Shown: positions 1 to 8,742 of the stretch, piece by piece
Layout: the number at the start of each line of letters is the position of its first letter
Numbering within the stretch: the stretch's first letter is position 1
NCBI GenBank assembly: GCA_942491575.1
Contig: CALOBT010000031.1
Span: 1,798,001-1,862,000, forward strand
Reading direction: 5' to 3'
Length of the DNA: 64,000 nt
Source of the DNA: CAZHNW01 sp942491575
GTDB taxonomy: Bacteria; Spirochaetota; UBA4802; UBA5550
Position numbers and translations under genes: made by a program
The notes under the pieces: model-generated
Told to the model about the DNA's origin: nothing
The model's input: the letters and a program-made list of their open reading frames with translations, nothing else
The model's database searches: none

Positions 1-612
1 GGAAACGCCGGTAAAATTTTTATGCAGCCCGGGATCGATTTCCTTCAGGTCATAGAGAAGAAGGTCACAGTAGGGGAGCAGGGCCTCGAGTGACTCCCAG
101 CGAACCTGTCCGCAGGTATCGAGGGCGGTATGAATGCCCGCGGCCTTCAATCCCTTCAGTAGCTCAAGGGAAAAATTCATCTGCAGCGCCGCTTCTCCGC
201 CGGAGAGGGTTACGCCTCCGCCGGATTTTTCGAAGTATGCCCGGTCCTTCAGCAGTTCCTGAATCAGTGCCCCGCTTTCCCATTTGGTACCGAGAAGTTC
301 CATGGCGGTGGCGGGACAGGTTTCCGCACAGGTGCCGCAGCCGCTGCAGCGTTTCCGGTTGATTTCGATTCCCTTTATTGAGCGGCTGAGGGCGTCATCG
401 GGGCAGAGGGAGAGACAGTGGTCGCATCCGATACACCTGGAGCCGATCCACTGTACCTGGGGCTTCATGGAAATACTCTCAGGATTGTGGCACCAGGAAC
501 ACTTCAGGGAGCAGCCCTTTGTGAATACCGTTGTGCGAATTCCAGGGCCGTCCTCCGTGGACATTCGGACAATTTCGAGTACGGTTCCTGTTGTATTATA
601 ATTTTTATTCAT
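1..612 (-). CDS. Glycyl-radical enzyme activating enzyme (radical SAM), 3' end outside window
   Basis: Radical SAM activase that would install the glycyl radical on the enzyme encoded just upstream (653-3163). The frame opens at ATG 610-612 and is still open at base 1, so 204 codons are visible. Seen: the early GPGIRTTVF motif, then the SAM-cluster cysteines in GCSLKCSWCHNPES (CX3CX2C), then an inserted two-cluster ferredoxin domain (CIGCDHCLSLCP and CSGCGTCAETCP), then the GGGVTLSGGE motif typical of this family. The extra ferredoxin insert is found in activases of non-PFL glycyl-radical enzymes (dehydratases, decarboxylases, X-succinate synthases), not in minimal PflA. It follows the enzyme gene by 40 bases, and that gap holds a hairpin. 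Identification is firm; the substrate class is unknown. Confidence 0.93.
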   Translation of the reverse strand, partial: MNKNYNTTGTVLEIVRMSTEDGPGIRTTVFTKGCSLKCSWCHNPESISMKPQVQWIGSRCIGCDHCLSLCPDDALSRSIKGIEINRKRCSGCGTCAETCPATAMELLGTKWESGALIQELLKDRAYFEKSGGGVTLSGGEAALQMNFSLELLKGLKAAGIHTALDTCGQVRWESLEALLPYCDLLLYDLKEIDPGLHKNFTGVS

Positions 613-626
613 AATTATTTTTTTAT

Positions 627-654
627 GAAGGCGCGAAAACTCTTTCGCGCTTTC
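627..654. repeat. Palindromic element, copy 1 (GAAGGCGCGAAA hairpin)
   Basis: Left arm GAAGGCGCGAAA (627-638), loop ACTC, right arm TTTCGCGCTTTC (643-654); 12 pairs with one G-T. It overlaps the stop codon of the glycyl-radical enzyme and fills the gap before the activase. Nearly the same arms recur at 53159-53194. On the minus strand it could attenuate or stabilise the mRNA between the two cistrons. Confidence 0.6.
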
Positions 655-3163
655 AGAATTTATTATGACTCACCCGCTTGATAACCTCGTTCTGAAGCTC
701 CCTTCCTACGGAAGTAAAATATGCATTGTAACCGGTGATACGCACCAGCAGATGCCGGTAGTTCTGCGGGTGCTTCTGGGCATCCATTAACATTTCCGGA
801 TCGAGGATATTTATCTGCAGGGCTGTTCCGCCGTTTTCCGCATATCCCCGGAGAAAGGCGCGGAATTTTTCACGGTGTTCCGGGTCCTTCAGTATCGAGG
901 GATTAAAGGTAATGGTATGACTTGCCCCATTGGGAAGCAGGTTCATGTAATCCTCCCAGTGGCCGTCGCCTTCCTCTGTACGTCCCCCAAGGGCCTTGCC
1001 GACGGAGTTTGTGTTTGCTGTCGGGCCGTTAATATCAGCGCCGTTTGAGGGGCAGATTGCATTGGATAGAAACTGCCCCCGGGGACGTCCGTCGGCACTG
1101 GCTGCCATGATAAATCCGTCTCCAGCCCAGTAATTCCATGAGAGCATCCCGGGCCTGAACTGGCGGTTTGTAGATTTTGTCTTATGTTTCCAGGTTTCGT
1201 TGCACCAGAGCTCCATAACCCGCAGGGCCATTGCGTCGGCCTCGTTATCATCACGACCGTATTTAGGGGCACGGTTTTTTGTAATTGCCTGAAGCACTTC
1301 GTGTCCTTCCCAGTTGTCCCGCAGGGCCTCCATCAGTTTCCCCATGGTACAGGCCTTTTTATCAAAAACGAGAAATTTTATTGCCAGGAGTGAATCAACG
1401 GTAGTGGCAAAGGTTACCGCTTCCATGGTGGTGAAACTTAGCCTGGCGCCTCCCTGCGTTACATCCAGGCCCTTATCCGCGCATCCCTCGATGAAACAGG
1501 AAAGGTAGGGTGTCTGAAAAAATTCAGCCCGAATGGATTCGGATCTCTCGTAGGTATCAGCACAATTTCTGATGATATATTCTGTCTGCCGCCTGTAGGC
1601 ATTCCAGAATTCATCGAAGTTCATAAACCCTGCGGCATTTTTCGTTGCAGGACCGTCCTGTTTTATTTTTTCTGTTTTTCCCGTCATTTGATCCACGAAG
1701 GGGAGGAGGTCCTTTCCACCAGTGAGGGCGAGCTCCACAGCCTTCAGGAGATTTATGTTATTGTCAACTGTACCGGAGCGGTCATTTCCCACCATGGTAT
1801 TTTCCAGACATCCCACAGGGGCATAGTCATGGACATTCTCTTTATGTATCAGGTCGTGGCAGTTTCCCCGCTCAGCCTCCAGCATCATTCCCGCCATGGA
1901 ACGTTCGTCGAAATTCAGGAGAAAGGGGGCCCCCTGGCTGGAGGCAATCATATCGATGCAGGTGTCAAGGAGTTCATCGGGACTGTTCCTGTGGAGGCGG
2001 ACATTCGGTTTTGGTTCCAGAATGGGACTCATCTCATCGATGACCTCCAGAATTACATATGTGAGATCATTGGTCATATCCCTTCCTTCTGGGCCAAGAC
2101 CGGAAAGAGTGAGAAGTTGCCCGAAACCGGCTGTTATTCCCTGGTTGCCGTTTCGGATCATGGCATCATAGGCTGTATTGGCATGGACCCAGAAACATTT
2201 CAGTATTTCCTTTGCAAAGTCGCGGTCCATTCCCTGGTTCATCGACGCTTCATAATAGGGAAGAAGGTACTGGTCGAGACGGCCGAAACTGATTCCGGGA
2301 CCGGGATAATTTTCATCCGTCATGATGAGCATATGGTTCAGCCAGAGTGCCTGTACTGCTTCCCAGAAATTCCGTGGGGGCTCCCAGGGAACATGTTTCA
2401 GGTTCGCCGCCATTTCTTTCAGTTCCCTGCGGCGTTGGGTATCAGATTCCACGGAGGCCATTGTTTCGCACAGTGCTGAATATTCTGCCGCGAGGTCCCG
2501 TGCCATTGTGGCGGCGGTCATCATGGCGCGAAGCTGGGCCCCCTTCGGGCCCTTTTTCTCAGTCTTATTCAAAGCATTAAAGTGCTGCACCAGTTCACTG
2601 TGAATACCCTTCCAGCCAAGTTTCAATACACGTTCATGTCCCGGAACAAGGTGTCCGCTCGTGGCACCGCTGTTGCCATAGCCGTGGTCGTGGAAGCTTT
2701 TCATTGCGGCGCGGGCACCATTCTTTCCGTAGACCAGTTTTCTCCACCGTTTCGCTTCTTTTTTATTCAGGCAGAGGGAAGTCTGGACATTAAAGCGGGC
2801 ACCGGCAATGAGGTCTCCCGGAAGTATTTCCCTTGGGACATGGTTGATTATAACTTCCTTCAAAAACCAGGCACGGCGTTCCACGAGGCTCCAGTTCCAG
2901 AAATCCTCCGTGAGGGGAACTTCCCGTGCCCCGTGAAGAAAAGACGAGGCGAGGGTCTGCATCAGGGCATATGTTTCCGGTACTATATAGTAGGTCAGCT
3001 CATTGTAGACAACATCCCATGGGGTTCCCGTTGTCCAGGCGGTAAATTCATTGTTCCAGGTCCGTTCGTTCCCCTGAAAGTAATAATCCCTGAGCCACTT
3101 GATGCGCGGGGAAAGTTTTCCAGGTTCTTTAATTCCCGTCTTTACTGCAGTGGATGAAGTCAT
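653..3163 (-). CDS. Glycyl-radical enzyme of the PFL-like family (orphan substrate)
   Basis: 836 residues, in the usual range of glycyl-radical dehydratases, decarboxylases and X-succinate synthases. The N-terminal PFL-like domain carries the thiyl-radical site in DYAPVGCLENTMVGNDRSG (Cys452, with Glu454 two residues on). The C-terminal glycyl-radical loop is RITGYNAYF, with the radical Gly at about residue 811. A Cys-X-Glu pair is a feature of C-O, C-N and C-C cleaving family members rather than of pyruvate formate-lyase, which has Cys-Cys. Other blocks (SNGADINGPTANTNSVG, LPNGASHTITFNPS) look closer to arylacetate decarboxylase or X-succinate synthase types than to CutC or PduC-like enzymes, but I cannot assign a substrate. 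The start has RBS GGGAGG. Transcribed as FadR-type regulator, this gene, activase. Oxygen-sensitive, cytoplasmic. Confidence 0.92.
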   Translation of the reverse strand: MTSSTAVKTGIKEPGKLSPRIKWLRDYYFQGNERTWNNEFTAWTTGTPWDVVYNELTYYIVPETYALMQTLASSFLHGAREVPLTEDFWNWSLVERRAWFLKEVIINHVPREILPGDLIAGARFNVQTSLCLNKKEAKRWRKLVYGKNGARAAMKSFHDHGYGNSGATSGHLVPGHERVLKLGWKGIHSELVQHFNALNKTEKKGPKGAQLRAMMTAATMARDLAAEYSALCETMASVESDTQRRRELKEMAANLKHVPWEPPRNFWEAVQALWLNHMLIMTDENYPGPGISFGRLDQYLLPYYEASMNQGMDRDFAKEILKCFWVHANTAYDAMIRNGNQGITAGFGQLLTLSGLGPEGRDMTNDLTYVILEVIDEMSPILEPKPNVRLHRNSPDELLDTCIDMIASSQGAPFLLNFDERSMAGMMLEAERGNCHDLIHKENVHDYAPVGCLENTMVGNDRSGTVDNNINLLKAVELALTGGKDLLPFVDQMTGKTEKIKQDGPATKNAAGFMNFDEFWNAYRRQTEYIIRNCADTYERSESIRAEFFQTPYLSCFIEGCADKGLDVTQGGARLSFTTMEAVTFATTVDSLLAIKFLVFDKKACTMGKLMEALRDNWEGHEVLQAITKNRAPKYGRDDNEADAMALRVMELWCNETWKHKTKSTNRQFRPGMLSWNYWAGDGFIMAASADGRPRGQFLSNAICPSNGADINGPTANTNSVGKALGGRTEEGDGHWEDYMNLLPNGASHTITFNPSILKDPEHREKFRAFLRGYAENGGTALQINILDPEMLMDAQKHPQNYRHLLVRITGYNAYFTSVGRELQNEVIKRVSHNKF

Positions 3164-3182
3164 TGCTGCCTCCCTGTTGGTC

Positions 3183-3908
3183 TTATTTTATCAGACTTCT
3201 CAGATGTTTTTCTCCGTGTTCGAGCATTGCCTGCATAATCGCCCCTGCCGATTCTGAATCTTTTTTTTCAATTGCCCTGACCATCTCCCGGTGGAAATTG
3301 AAAACTTTTTCTGCCACTGAATTGTCACGGAAAAACTGTCCCGAAAGGTTGGTGTAGACCTGCCTGAATGAATTCAGAATCATTGGGTAGATAATATTAT
3401 CCGTAGCAAGTGAGATGAGGAGATGAAACTCAAAATCGAGATCGGTGATGTGAAAATGGTCACTTCTATCCTGAAGTGCTTCGGTTTCTTTCTGCAGGTG
3501 ATTTTGTATTTCTGCCAGCTGTTCCGTACTTCGGTTAATTGCCGCGAGGCGGGCGAATTCCGTCTCAAGGTGAATGCGCATCTCCAGGAGGCTGCTGAAA
3601 AGTTTCGGCTCAAGCATGCCCTGGTGGTAGTTAATCAGGGAGGAAAGAAGTGTGATGGAACCTACTTTTCGGTAGTCATTTACTACGGCGCCGGAACGGG
3701 GTCTCAGGGTGACCAGGCCCCTGGCAGCCAGTTCCACAAGGCCTTCGTGCACCACGGGACGGCTAACATTGAGCTGCTGTGCCAGGTCCCTCTCCGATGG
3801 GAGTTTCTGGCCAATTGCCAGTTCTCCGGCGATTATCAATTTTTCGAGACGGCTCACAAAGATGTCTTTCAGACTGGTGGTCTTGATTGGTTCCAGGGAA
3901 TCAAGCAT
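3183..3908 (-). CDS. FadR/GntR-family transcriptional regulator (FCD domain)
   Basis: 241 residues. An N-terminal winged helix of GntR type (about 15-80; GQKLPSERDLAQQLNVSRP, then LAARGLVTLRPRSGAVV) is followed by an all-helical FCD ligand-binding domain (about 95-230) with metal/ligand-type Asp/His positions (DLDFEFH and a late FNFHREM). FCD regulators usually bind a carboxylate metabolite of the pathway they control. It is the first gene of a minus-strand unit, 19 bases before the glycyl-radical enzyme, so it probably controls that operon and itself. RBS GAGAGG lies 7 bases before the ATG. A TGGT-ATT-ACCA palindrome sits just upstream at the likely transcription start. Confidence 0.92.
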   Translation of the reverse strand: MLDSLEPIKTTSLKDIFVSRLEKLIIAGELAIGQKLPSERDLAQQLNVSRPVVHEGLVELAARGLVTLRPRSGAVVNDYRKVGSITLLSSLINYHQGMLEPKLFSSLLEMRIHLETEFARLAAINRSTEQLAEIQNHLQKETEALQDRSDHFHITDLDFEFHLLISLATDNIIYPMILNSFRQVYTNLSGQFFRDNSVAEKVFNFHREMVRAIEKKDSESAGAIMQAMLEHGEKHLRSLIK

Positions 3909-3926
3909 GGGGTTTCCTCTCCATAT

Positions 3927-3973
3927 CTGGTATTACCAGTTTACAATGTAACCAGTTTTGGCGGGGAAGTCAA
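3927..3973 (-). promoter_or_regulatory. Promoter and FadR-type operator for the glycyl-radical operon
   Basis: Read on the minus strand: -35 TTGACT (3968-3973), 17-base spacer, -10 TACATT (3945-3950), then the palindrome CTGGTATTACCAG (3927-3939) over the expected start of transcription. TGGT-N3-ACCA is the known operator consensus of FadR-subfamily GntR regulators, and the adjacent gene encodes one. An additional ACTGGT half-site overlaps the spacer. Repression by the local regulator is inferred. Confidence 0.72.
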
Positions 3974-4166
3974 GGCTTTTTCTTCCTCTCCAGAGGAAAG
4001 ATGATTGATGGCAACGCAGGTACAGGCGGTACCGCGGCGGGGGCTTAAAGATGCTTTACAATAATAGCGAATAAAGTGATAAGGGGCTCTTACGAAAGAA
4101 TAGTATCTCCGTCAAAGAGCAGCATCTATGGAAAGTAATAATAAAGCAGAATGAGAAGAAAAAATA

Positions 4167-4547
4167 ATGTCAAATCAGTATCGTCAGGAACTTAATAAAA
4201 TGGCCAGTCACCGAAGGGAGTATGTACCGGTGATGCTGAATATGCTAAGGCTGTATGGAGATATGAAAGGAACCGGTGAAATCCGCAACCTCATAGACGA
4301 ACCCTGGATTGCGATACTTCTTGAGTTGATAGATCTGGGGTATGCAGATGAAGACGTCTTTACTCTTGAAAAATCTTTCGGTTCGGTTACTGCCCTCTAT
4401 TATAATGGGAGGTACCCCCTGACCGATATTGGCAAAATTATCCTTAATGACATATCCAGGGAGATTGATGCCGGAAAAAGAAAATCTGTAATTATGGCAA
4501 TACTTATGGTCACAGCGGCACTGCTTTTAGTATATTTATTCTGGTAA
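4167..4547 (+). CDS. Small protein with C-terminal membrane anchor
   Basis: 126 residues, not recognised. A soluble, charged and mostly helical region (1-105) is followed by one hydrophobic segment at the extreme C-terminus (VIMAILMVTAALLLVYLFW), as in tail-anchored proteins. No signal peptide or catalytic motif. It is the first of a plus-strand run leading to the Smr gene 33 bases downstream. The ribosome binding site is weak. The 258 bases before it back onto the divergent FadR-type gene. Confidence 0.65.
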   Translation: MSNQYRQELNKMASHRREYVPVMLNMLRLYGDMKGTGEIRNLIDEPWIAILLELIDLGYADEDVFTLEKSFGSVTALYYNGRYPLTDIGKIILNDISREIDAGKRKSVIMAILMVTAALLLVYLFW

Positions 4548-4580
4548 GTATATACCCTGATTGACAGGGGGGGAAGTGTA

Positions 4581-4886
4581 ATGGATAATAATAATGAAAT
4601 GGAAGAAACGACTGTCATCGATTTCGGTGATGAAGTTGATCTCCATCATTTTCATCCCCGTGATACCGGTGTGGTAATTGAAGAGTTTTTCAAGCAGGCT
4701 GTCGAAAGGGGACTGCAGCGTCTGCGTATTGTCCACGGTAAGGGGAAGTCTCAAAAGAAGTTAATGGTGCATAAAATGTTGAATGAAGATAACCGTGTAG
4801 ACCGCTTCAGTGATGACGGAACAAACTGGGGGGCCACCATCGTTTTTCTTCGAGATGAGTATTTTTCAGAGGATCAAAAATTATGA
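4581..4886 (+). CDS. Smr-domain protein (small, stand-alone)
   Basis: 101 residues, almost entirely a Smr (MutS2 C-terminal-like) domain: DLHHFHPRD near residue 20, the HGKGKSQKK loop near 52-60, and a closing GATIVFL. Smr domains act as DNA or RNA endonucleases, or as ribosome-collision factors. The usual DLH...HGxG signature is intact. Stand-alone Smr proteins of this size are common. The start is ATG with a G-rich RBS (GGGGGGAAG). Its stop overlaps the next start as ATGA, so the two genes are translationally coupled. Confidence 0.85.
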   Translation: MDNNNEMEETTVIDFGDEVDLHHFHPRDTGVVIEEFFKQAVERGLQRLRIVHGKGKSQKKLMVHKMLNEDNRVDRFSDDGTNWGATIVFLRDEYFSEDQKL

Positions 4887-6046
4887 CCAGGTCAAAAAAT
4901 ATAGAGTATACCAAAAAAAGCAAAGAGGAGAAATATGATCTGATAATTAATCGGGGTATTGAAAAAGGCTTTGAACATCATTCCCTGGGAAAAAAGGAAT
5001 TCCTTAATGAAACGTCACGCCTTCTGAATGAACCAAAAAAAATATTTCTCGGAATGGGTGATTTTCTTGAAGTTGGCGATTACAGCAAACTCCTTGATTC
5101 CATTTTTTATGATGAAGGAAGTGCCCGATTCGAAAAGGTCCTGGATAAAAATAATCGAAAGATTTCCGAAATGGGAAATATTCCCTTTTCCTTCTTCAAA
5201 CTTGGCATATATTATCCGGAGTTTCTGTTAAAGGAAGTCCCCACCTACTGCACATCCGTAATTGGTAAGAAGTCCAGGCTTTTTCCCGGGGCTGAAATAT
5301 TTGTCCGTTATATTAAAGAATACGATCCGATGATTCTCAGTGCCATGCCATATGAAATAGCCATCGAACTTGTTAAGCGTCTGGACCTCGGAAATGAACA
5401 TCTTATTTCAACAGAATATAAGCTGGCAAAAAATGAAATGAAAAAGGAAGTCTATGCCGGTGATATTCTCCGATTTATTTCCGGTGACCGTAAAAGTCTC
5501 GAGATAGAAAAACATCTCGGCGGTCTTGACCTGCGGGATGAGGACATCGTTTATATCGGCCGTGGAGAGGCGGGGGCGAAAACCTTTTCCCATGTAAATT
5601 CCATAGCATTTAATCCTTCCGCAAGCATTGTTTCAGAATCAACTATTACTCTTTACGGTTCGTCTCTCGAATCCCTTCTTGTTTTATTTAATTTTAAGGG
5701 GGAAATCGACCGTGTTTTGTCTTCCACGGACTGGGAGCAGTATCTGCCCTCCCTGGTTGTTTTTTCCGAGAAAAAGGAAAAATCGGAAGAGCTGATAAAG
5801 ATTGAAAAAGAACATCAAATCTGGCAGAACAATATAATCGGACAGCGGATCGAACATTCCGGGGAGAGTTATGCCTCGGTCGAACGTGAAATCGAGGTCA
5901 CCTTCGGAGGCTCCTTCGTGGATATGAAGGAGGTTCGTAAAATGATTAGTGAACGCATGTACCAGTACCGCGACAAACCACAGGAACTGGTAAAGGAAAT
6001 CTACCACATCGCCCTCCAGCGGTATAAGAATTTTTGTACCGTTTAA
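4883..6046 (+). CDS. Uncharacterised protein with weak HAD-like features
   Basis: 387 residues, not firmly recognised. The middle third recalls HAD-superfamily proteins: LFPGAEIFVRYIKEYDPMIL resembles the cap/motif II region, and DIVYIGRGEAGAKTFSHVN followed by IAFNPS sits where motif IV and its trailing strand would be. The expected acidic pair of motif IV (GDxxxD) is GRGEAG here, and no DxD motif I is visible, so catalysis is doubtful. The C-terminal 100 residues are charged and helical. No signal peptide or membrane segment. Coupled to the Smr gene by a 4-base overlap, suggesting a shared nucleic-acid or translation-related role (inference). Confidence 0.7.
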   Translation: MTRSKNIEYTKKSKEEKYDLIINRGIEKGFEHHSLGKKEFLNETSRLLNEPKKIFLGMGDFLEVGDYSKLLDSIFYDEGSARFEKVLDKNNRKISEMGNIPFSFFKLGIYYPEFLLKEVPTYCTSVIGKKSRLFPGAEIFVRYIKEYDPMILSAMPYEIAIELVKRLDLGNEHLISTEYKLAKNEMKKEVYAGDILRFISGDRKSLEIEKHLGGLDLRDEDIVYIGRGEAGAKTFSHVNSIAFNPSASIVSESTITLYGSSLESLLVLFNFKGEIDRVLSSTDWEQYLPSLVVFSEKKEKSEELIKIEKEHQIWQNNIIGQRIEHSGESYASVEREIEVTFGGSFVDMKEVRKMISERMYQYRDKPQELVKEIYHIALQRYKNFCTV

Positions 6047-6149
6047 TTTTTATTATCTATTGACAGAGATAACAGTGTGATGTTTGTTGTAGCCGGGACT
6101 TCCATGCCCGGAAACTACATAAATAGATCAATGATCGAGGAGTGATCAT

Positions 6150-7940
6150 ATGGATAATCGACATATCGGACGGGAACTGAGGGAAAAATCCGCCTCATCC
6201 GGTTCCCGAATTGCCATGCGTCATAAAGAAAATGACCTGTGGCAGGAGATTTCATGGAGCGATTTTAATAATCAGGCCATGTGTGTGGCAAAGGCCCTTA
6301 TTGATTCAGGTTTTAAGGAACAGGATAAACTGGCCATCTTTGCCAATAACAGACCGGAATGGACCATTGCTGACGTGGGGGGGCTTTTTGCCAGGGCTGT
6401 GGTCGCAACAATTCATTCTCCAAGTACCGCAGCACAGGCTGAATATGTTATAAATGATGCAGGTGTAAAAGTTCTTTTTGTCGGTACAGCTGACCAGTTC
6501 CAGAGAGTTCTGGAAATAGAAAGGAACTGCAGCACCCTTGAGCGTATTGTAGTCTTTGAAAAGGGAATTGACCTGAAAGGGAGCAGCCGTGCAGTTTCAT
6601 TTGCGGATTTTCTGGCGGAGGGCCGGGAAGCTGATTGTGATGGCGAAGTGGAAAAAAGACTCAGTGAAGCAAAGTCTGAGGATCTTCTCACCATCATTTA
6701 CACTTCCGGTACTACTGGTACTCCTAAAGGGGCAATGCTGGATCATTCGAATATTTTTCACCAGTTTGATGCATTGAATGTGATGTATAAAACAGACAGC
6801 AGTGAAATATCTCTCAGTTTTCTTCCTTTAAGTCATGTCTTTGAAAGATGCTGGGTCTACTGCCAGCTGATGATGGGGGCGCAGGTAAATTACTGCTCGG
6901 ATCCGAAGTTGATAATTGATTATCTTTCGGAAGTCAGGCCAACAGTGATGTGCAGTGTTCCCAGGATATATGAGAAGATATACTCTGCGGTTCTCTCGGG
7001 AGTTCAGAAAGCATCCCCTGCCAAACAGAAAATTTTTAACTGGGCAACCGGAGTGGGGCAAAAGGTTTACGAAACAAAGATACTCCAGGAGAAGAATATT
7101 GGGCCCTGGCTTGCTTTTAAATTTAAACTTGCAGATGCCCTGGCACTGAAAAAGATAAGGGGCATATTTGGGGGAAGGCCGAAACTTTTCCCTTCAGCCG
7201 GTGCTCCCCTTGCAAAGGAAATAGAGGAGTTCTTCTGGATGGGAGGGGTTCAGATTTGTCAGGGTTATGGACTGACGGAAACCTCACCAACCCTTACTAC
7301 AAATACTCCCTTCGCTTATAAATTCGGTACCGTCGGACAGGCTCTTCCTGACACTGATATTCGTTTTTCCGATGAAGGCGAGATCCAGGTTAAGAGTCCA
7401 AGTGTTATGAAGGGCTACTATAACAAAAAGAAGGAAACCGAAGAAGCATTTACCGGGGACGGCTATTTCAGAACCGGTGATGTCGGAGAGTTCGATGCGG
7501 AAGGATATCTTAAAATAACAGACCGTATCAAGGACCTTATAATCACCGCAGGTGGAAAGAATGTTGCACCCCAGGCGGTTGAAAAGTGTGTAGGAAAAGA
7601 TTACTATATCGAGCAAATGCTGATTATTGGGAACCAGCGGAAGTTTATCACTGCACTGATAGTACCTGCCTTCGAAGCCCTTGAGGGATATGCTGCAGAC
7701 AACAATATCGCCTTTGATTCACCGGAAGATCTGATAAAAAACGAGAAGATTATTAAACTTTTCGAGGAACGTATCAATGAAAATTCAGGTGAGCTGGCGG
7801 GTTTCGAGCGGATTAAGAAATTTACTCTTCTCCCGGGAGAGTTTACCGTTGAAGATGGTGAAATCACACCGACTAATAAAATAAAGCGTGCCGTGGTGGA
7901 AAAGAAATATGCCGATGTCATTGATAGCATGTATGAGTAA
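6150..7940 (+). CDS. Long-chain acyl-CoA synthetase (AMP-forming)
   Basis: 596 residues. ANL-superfamily ligase that activates fatty acids with ATP and CoA via an acyl-AMP. Seen: P-loop-like TIIYTSGTTGTPKGAM, LSFLPLSHVFERCW, QGYGLTETSP (motif II), then GYFRTGDVGEFDAEGYLKI and DRIKDLIITAGGKNVAPQ, which belongs to the long-chain subfamily. The start MDNRHIG has RBS GGAG. A clear paralogue lies at 17380-19173 with the matching start MDNKHLA. It probably works at the inner face of the membrane. The gene ends at a strong terminator shared with the convergent FKBP gene. Confidence 0.93.
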   Translation: MDNRHIGRELREKSASSGSRIAMRHKENDLWQEISWSDFNNQAMCVAKALIDSGFKEQDKLAIFANNRPEWTIADVGGLFARAVVATIHSPSTAAQAEYVINDAGVKVLFVGTADQFQRVLEIERNCSTLERIVVFEKGIDLKGSSRAVSFADFLAEGREADCDGEVEKRLSEAKSEDLLTIIYTSGTTGTPKGAMLDHSNIFHQFDALNVMYKTDSSEISLSFLPLSHVFERCWVYCQLMMGAQVNYCSDPKLIIDYLSEVRPTVMCSVPRIYEKIYSAVLSGVQKASPAKQKIFNWATGVGQKVYETKILQEKNIGPWLAFKFKLADALALKKIRGIFGGRPKLFPSAGAPLAKEIEEFFWMGGVQICQGYGLTETSPTLTTNTPFAYKFGTVGQALPDTDIRFSDEGEIQVKSPSVMKGYYNKKKETEEAFTGDGYFRTGDVGEFDAEGYLKITDRIKDLIITAGGKNVAPQAVEKCVGKDYYIEQMLIIGNQRKFITALIVPAFEALEGYAADNNIAFDSPEDLIKNEKIIKLFEERINENSGELAGFERIKKFTLLPGEFTVEDGEITPTNKIKRAVVEKKYADVIDSMYE

Positions 7941-7960
7941 CCTGTAATCATTGACTGATA

Positions 7961-7997
7961 AAAAAAGAGCGGCATGAATTACGCCGCTCTTTTTTTT
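7961..7997. terminator. Bidirectional rho-independent terminator
   Basis: AAAAAAGAGCGGC (7961-7973), 9-base loop, GCCGCTCTTTTTTT (7983-7997). The stem is GC-rich and flanked by A-run and T-run, so it serves both the plus-strand acyl-CoA synthetase and the minus-strand FKBP gene. Confidence 0.93.
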
Positions 7998-8017
7998 GCT
8001 ATATTAAATGATTATAA

Positions 8018-8530
8018 TTAGCAGCATCCATCTCCGCAGCCACCTGGGTTGCAGCCTTGAGAGTCAGAATCTCCGCATGAAGAACATCCGCCACTATACT
8101 TGGCTTCTTCATTTATTTCCAATACCTTGATATTGAAGTTCAGTGCCTTCCCTGCGAGGGGATGGTTCATATCAATGACAACTTCTGTATCTGTTACTTC
8201 AGTAATTGTTGCAGGAATTTGATGGCCATTGTCCATCTGAACGCCAATCTGCATCCCGACCTGGGGATCAAAGCTCTGCTTTACGTCTGCAAGGGGGTAT
8301 GACTGCTTTCTGTTTTCGTCATGCTCTCCATAGGCTTCGTCCGCTTCAATATGAATATCCTTTTCGTCTCCGATTGCCAAACCGACTACGGCCTTATCGA
8401 GACCGGGAATAACCATTCCGGAACCTACCTGAAATTCAAGCGGAGTACGGTCTACGCTGGTATCGAATACCTCTCCGTCATCAAAGGTACCGGTGTAGTG
8501 TATTACAATAAATTTTCCTTCTTCAACCAT
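8018..8530 (-). CDS. FKBP-type peptidyl-prolyl isomerase, SlyD-like
   Basis: 170 residues. Cis-trans prolyl isomerase and chaperone of the SlyD type: FKBP strands (FIVIHYTGTFDDGEVFDTS; VIPGLDKAVVGLAIGD) interrupted by the insert-in-flap domain (about 75-135; SYPLADVKQSF to NHPLAGKALNFNI). The C-terminal 25 residues are Cys/Gly-rich with seven cysteines (GGCSSCG, GCNPGGCGDGCC), a likely metal-binding tail; SlyD uses its tail in nickel handling for hydrogenase. The start is set at ATG 8528-8530 because GGAGG sits 6 bases upstream; a GTG 36 bases further up has no such support. A nickel role would fit the CooC-like gene elsewhere in the window (inference). Confidence 0.93.
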   Translation of the reverse strand: MVEEGKFIVIHYTGTFDDGEVFDTSVDRTPLEFQVGSGMVIPGLDKAVVGLAIGDEKDIHIEADEAYGEHDENRKQSYPLADVKQSFDPQVGMQIGVQMDNGHQIPATITEVTDTEVVIDMNHPLAGKALNFNIKVLEINEEAKYSGGCSSCGDSDSQGCNPGGCGDGCC

Positions 8531-8742
8531 AAGGTTTCCTCCGAGTTTTTTGCGGTGAATAATCACTGTTCTGAAAATGGGGAAGTTGCATGCCAGGAAT
8601 GTACTGATTGGTTCACCGGTGTGATGTTGCGGTACACAGAATCTGAAAGAGCCGTATATGTAAAGGATTTTATTGAAAAATTGGTTTAATATACTTTTCT
8701 TCCGTCTTTTTACATGTTAAGATTATTTTAAGGAAAATCTCA

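Noticed and set aside
1688..2479. 263-codon plus-strand open frame
   Set aside because: Lies wholly within the glycyl-radical enzyme gene on the other strand, with no RBS or family; a shadow frame.
2582..3157. 191-codon plus-strand open frame
   Set aside because: Antisense to the N-terminal part of the glycyl-radical enzyme; no family or RBS.
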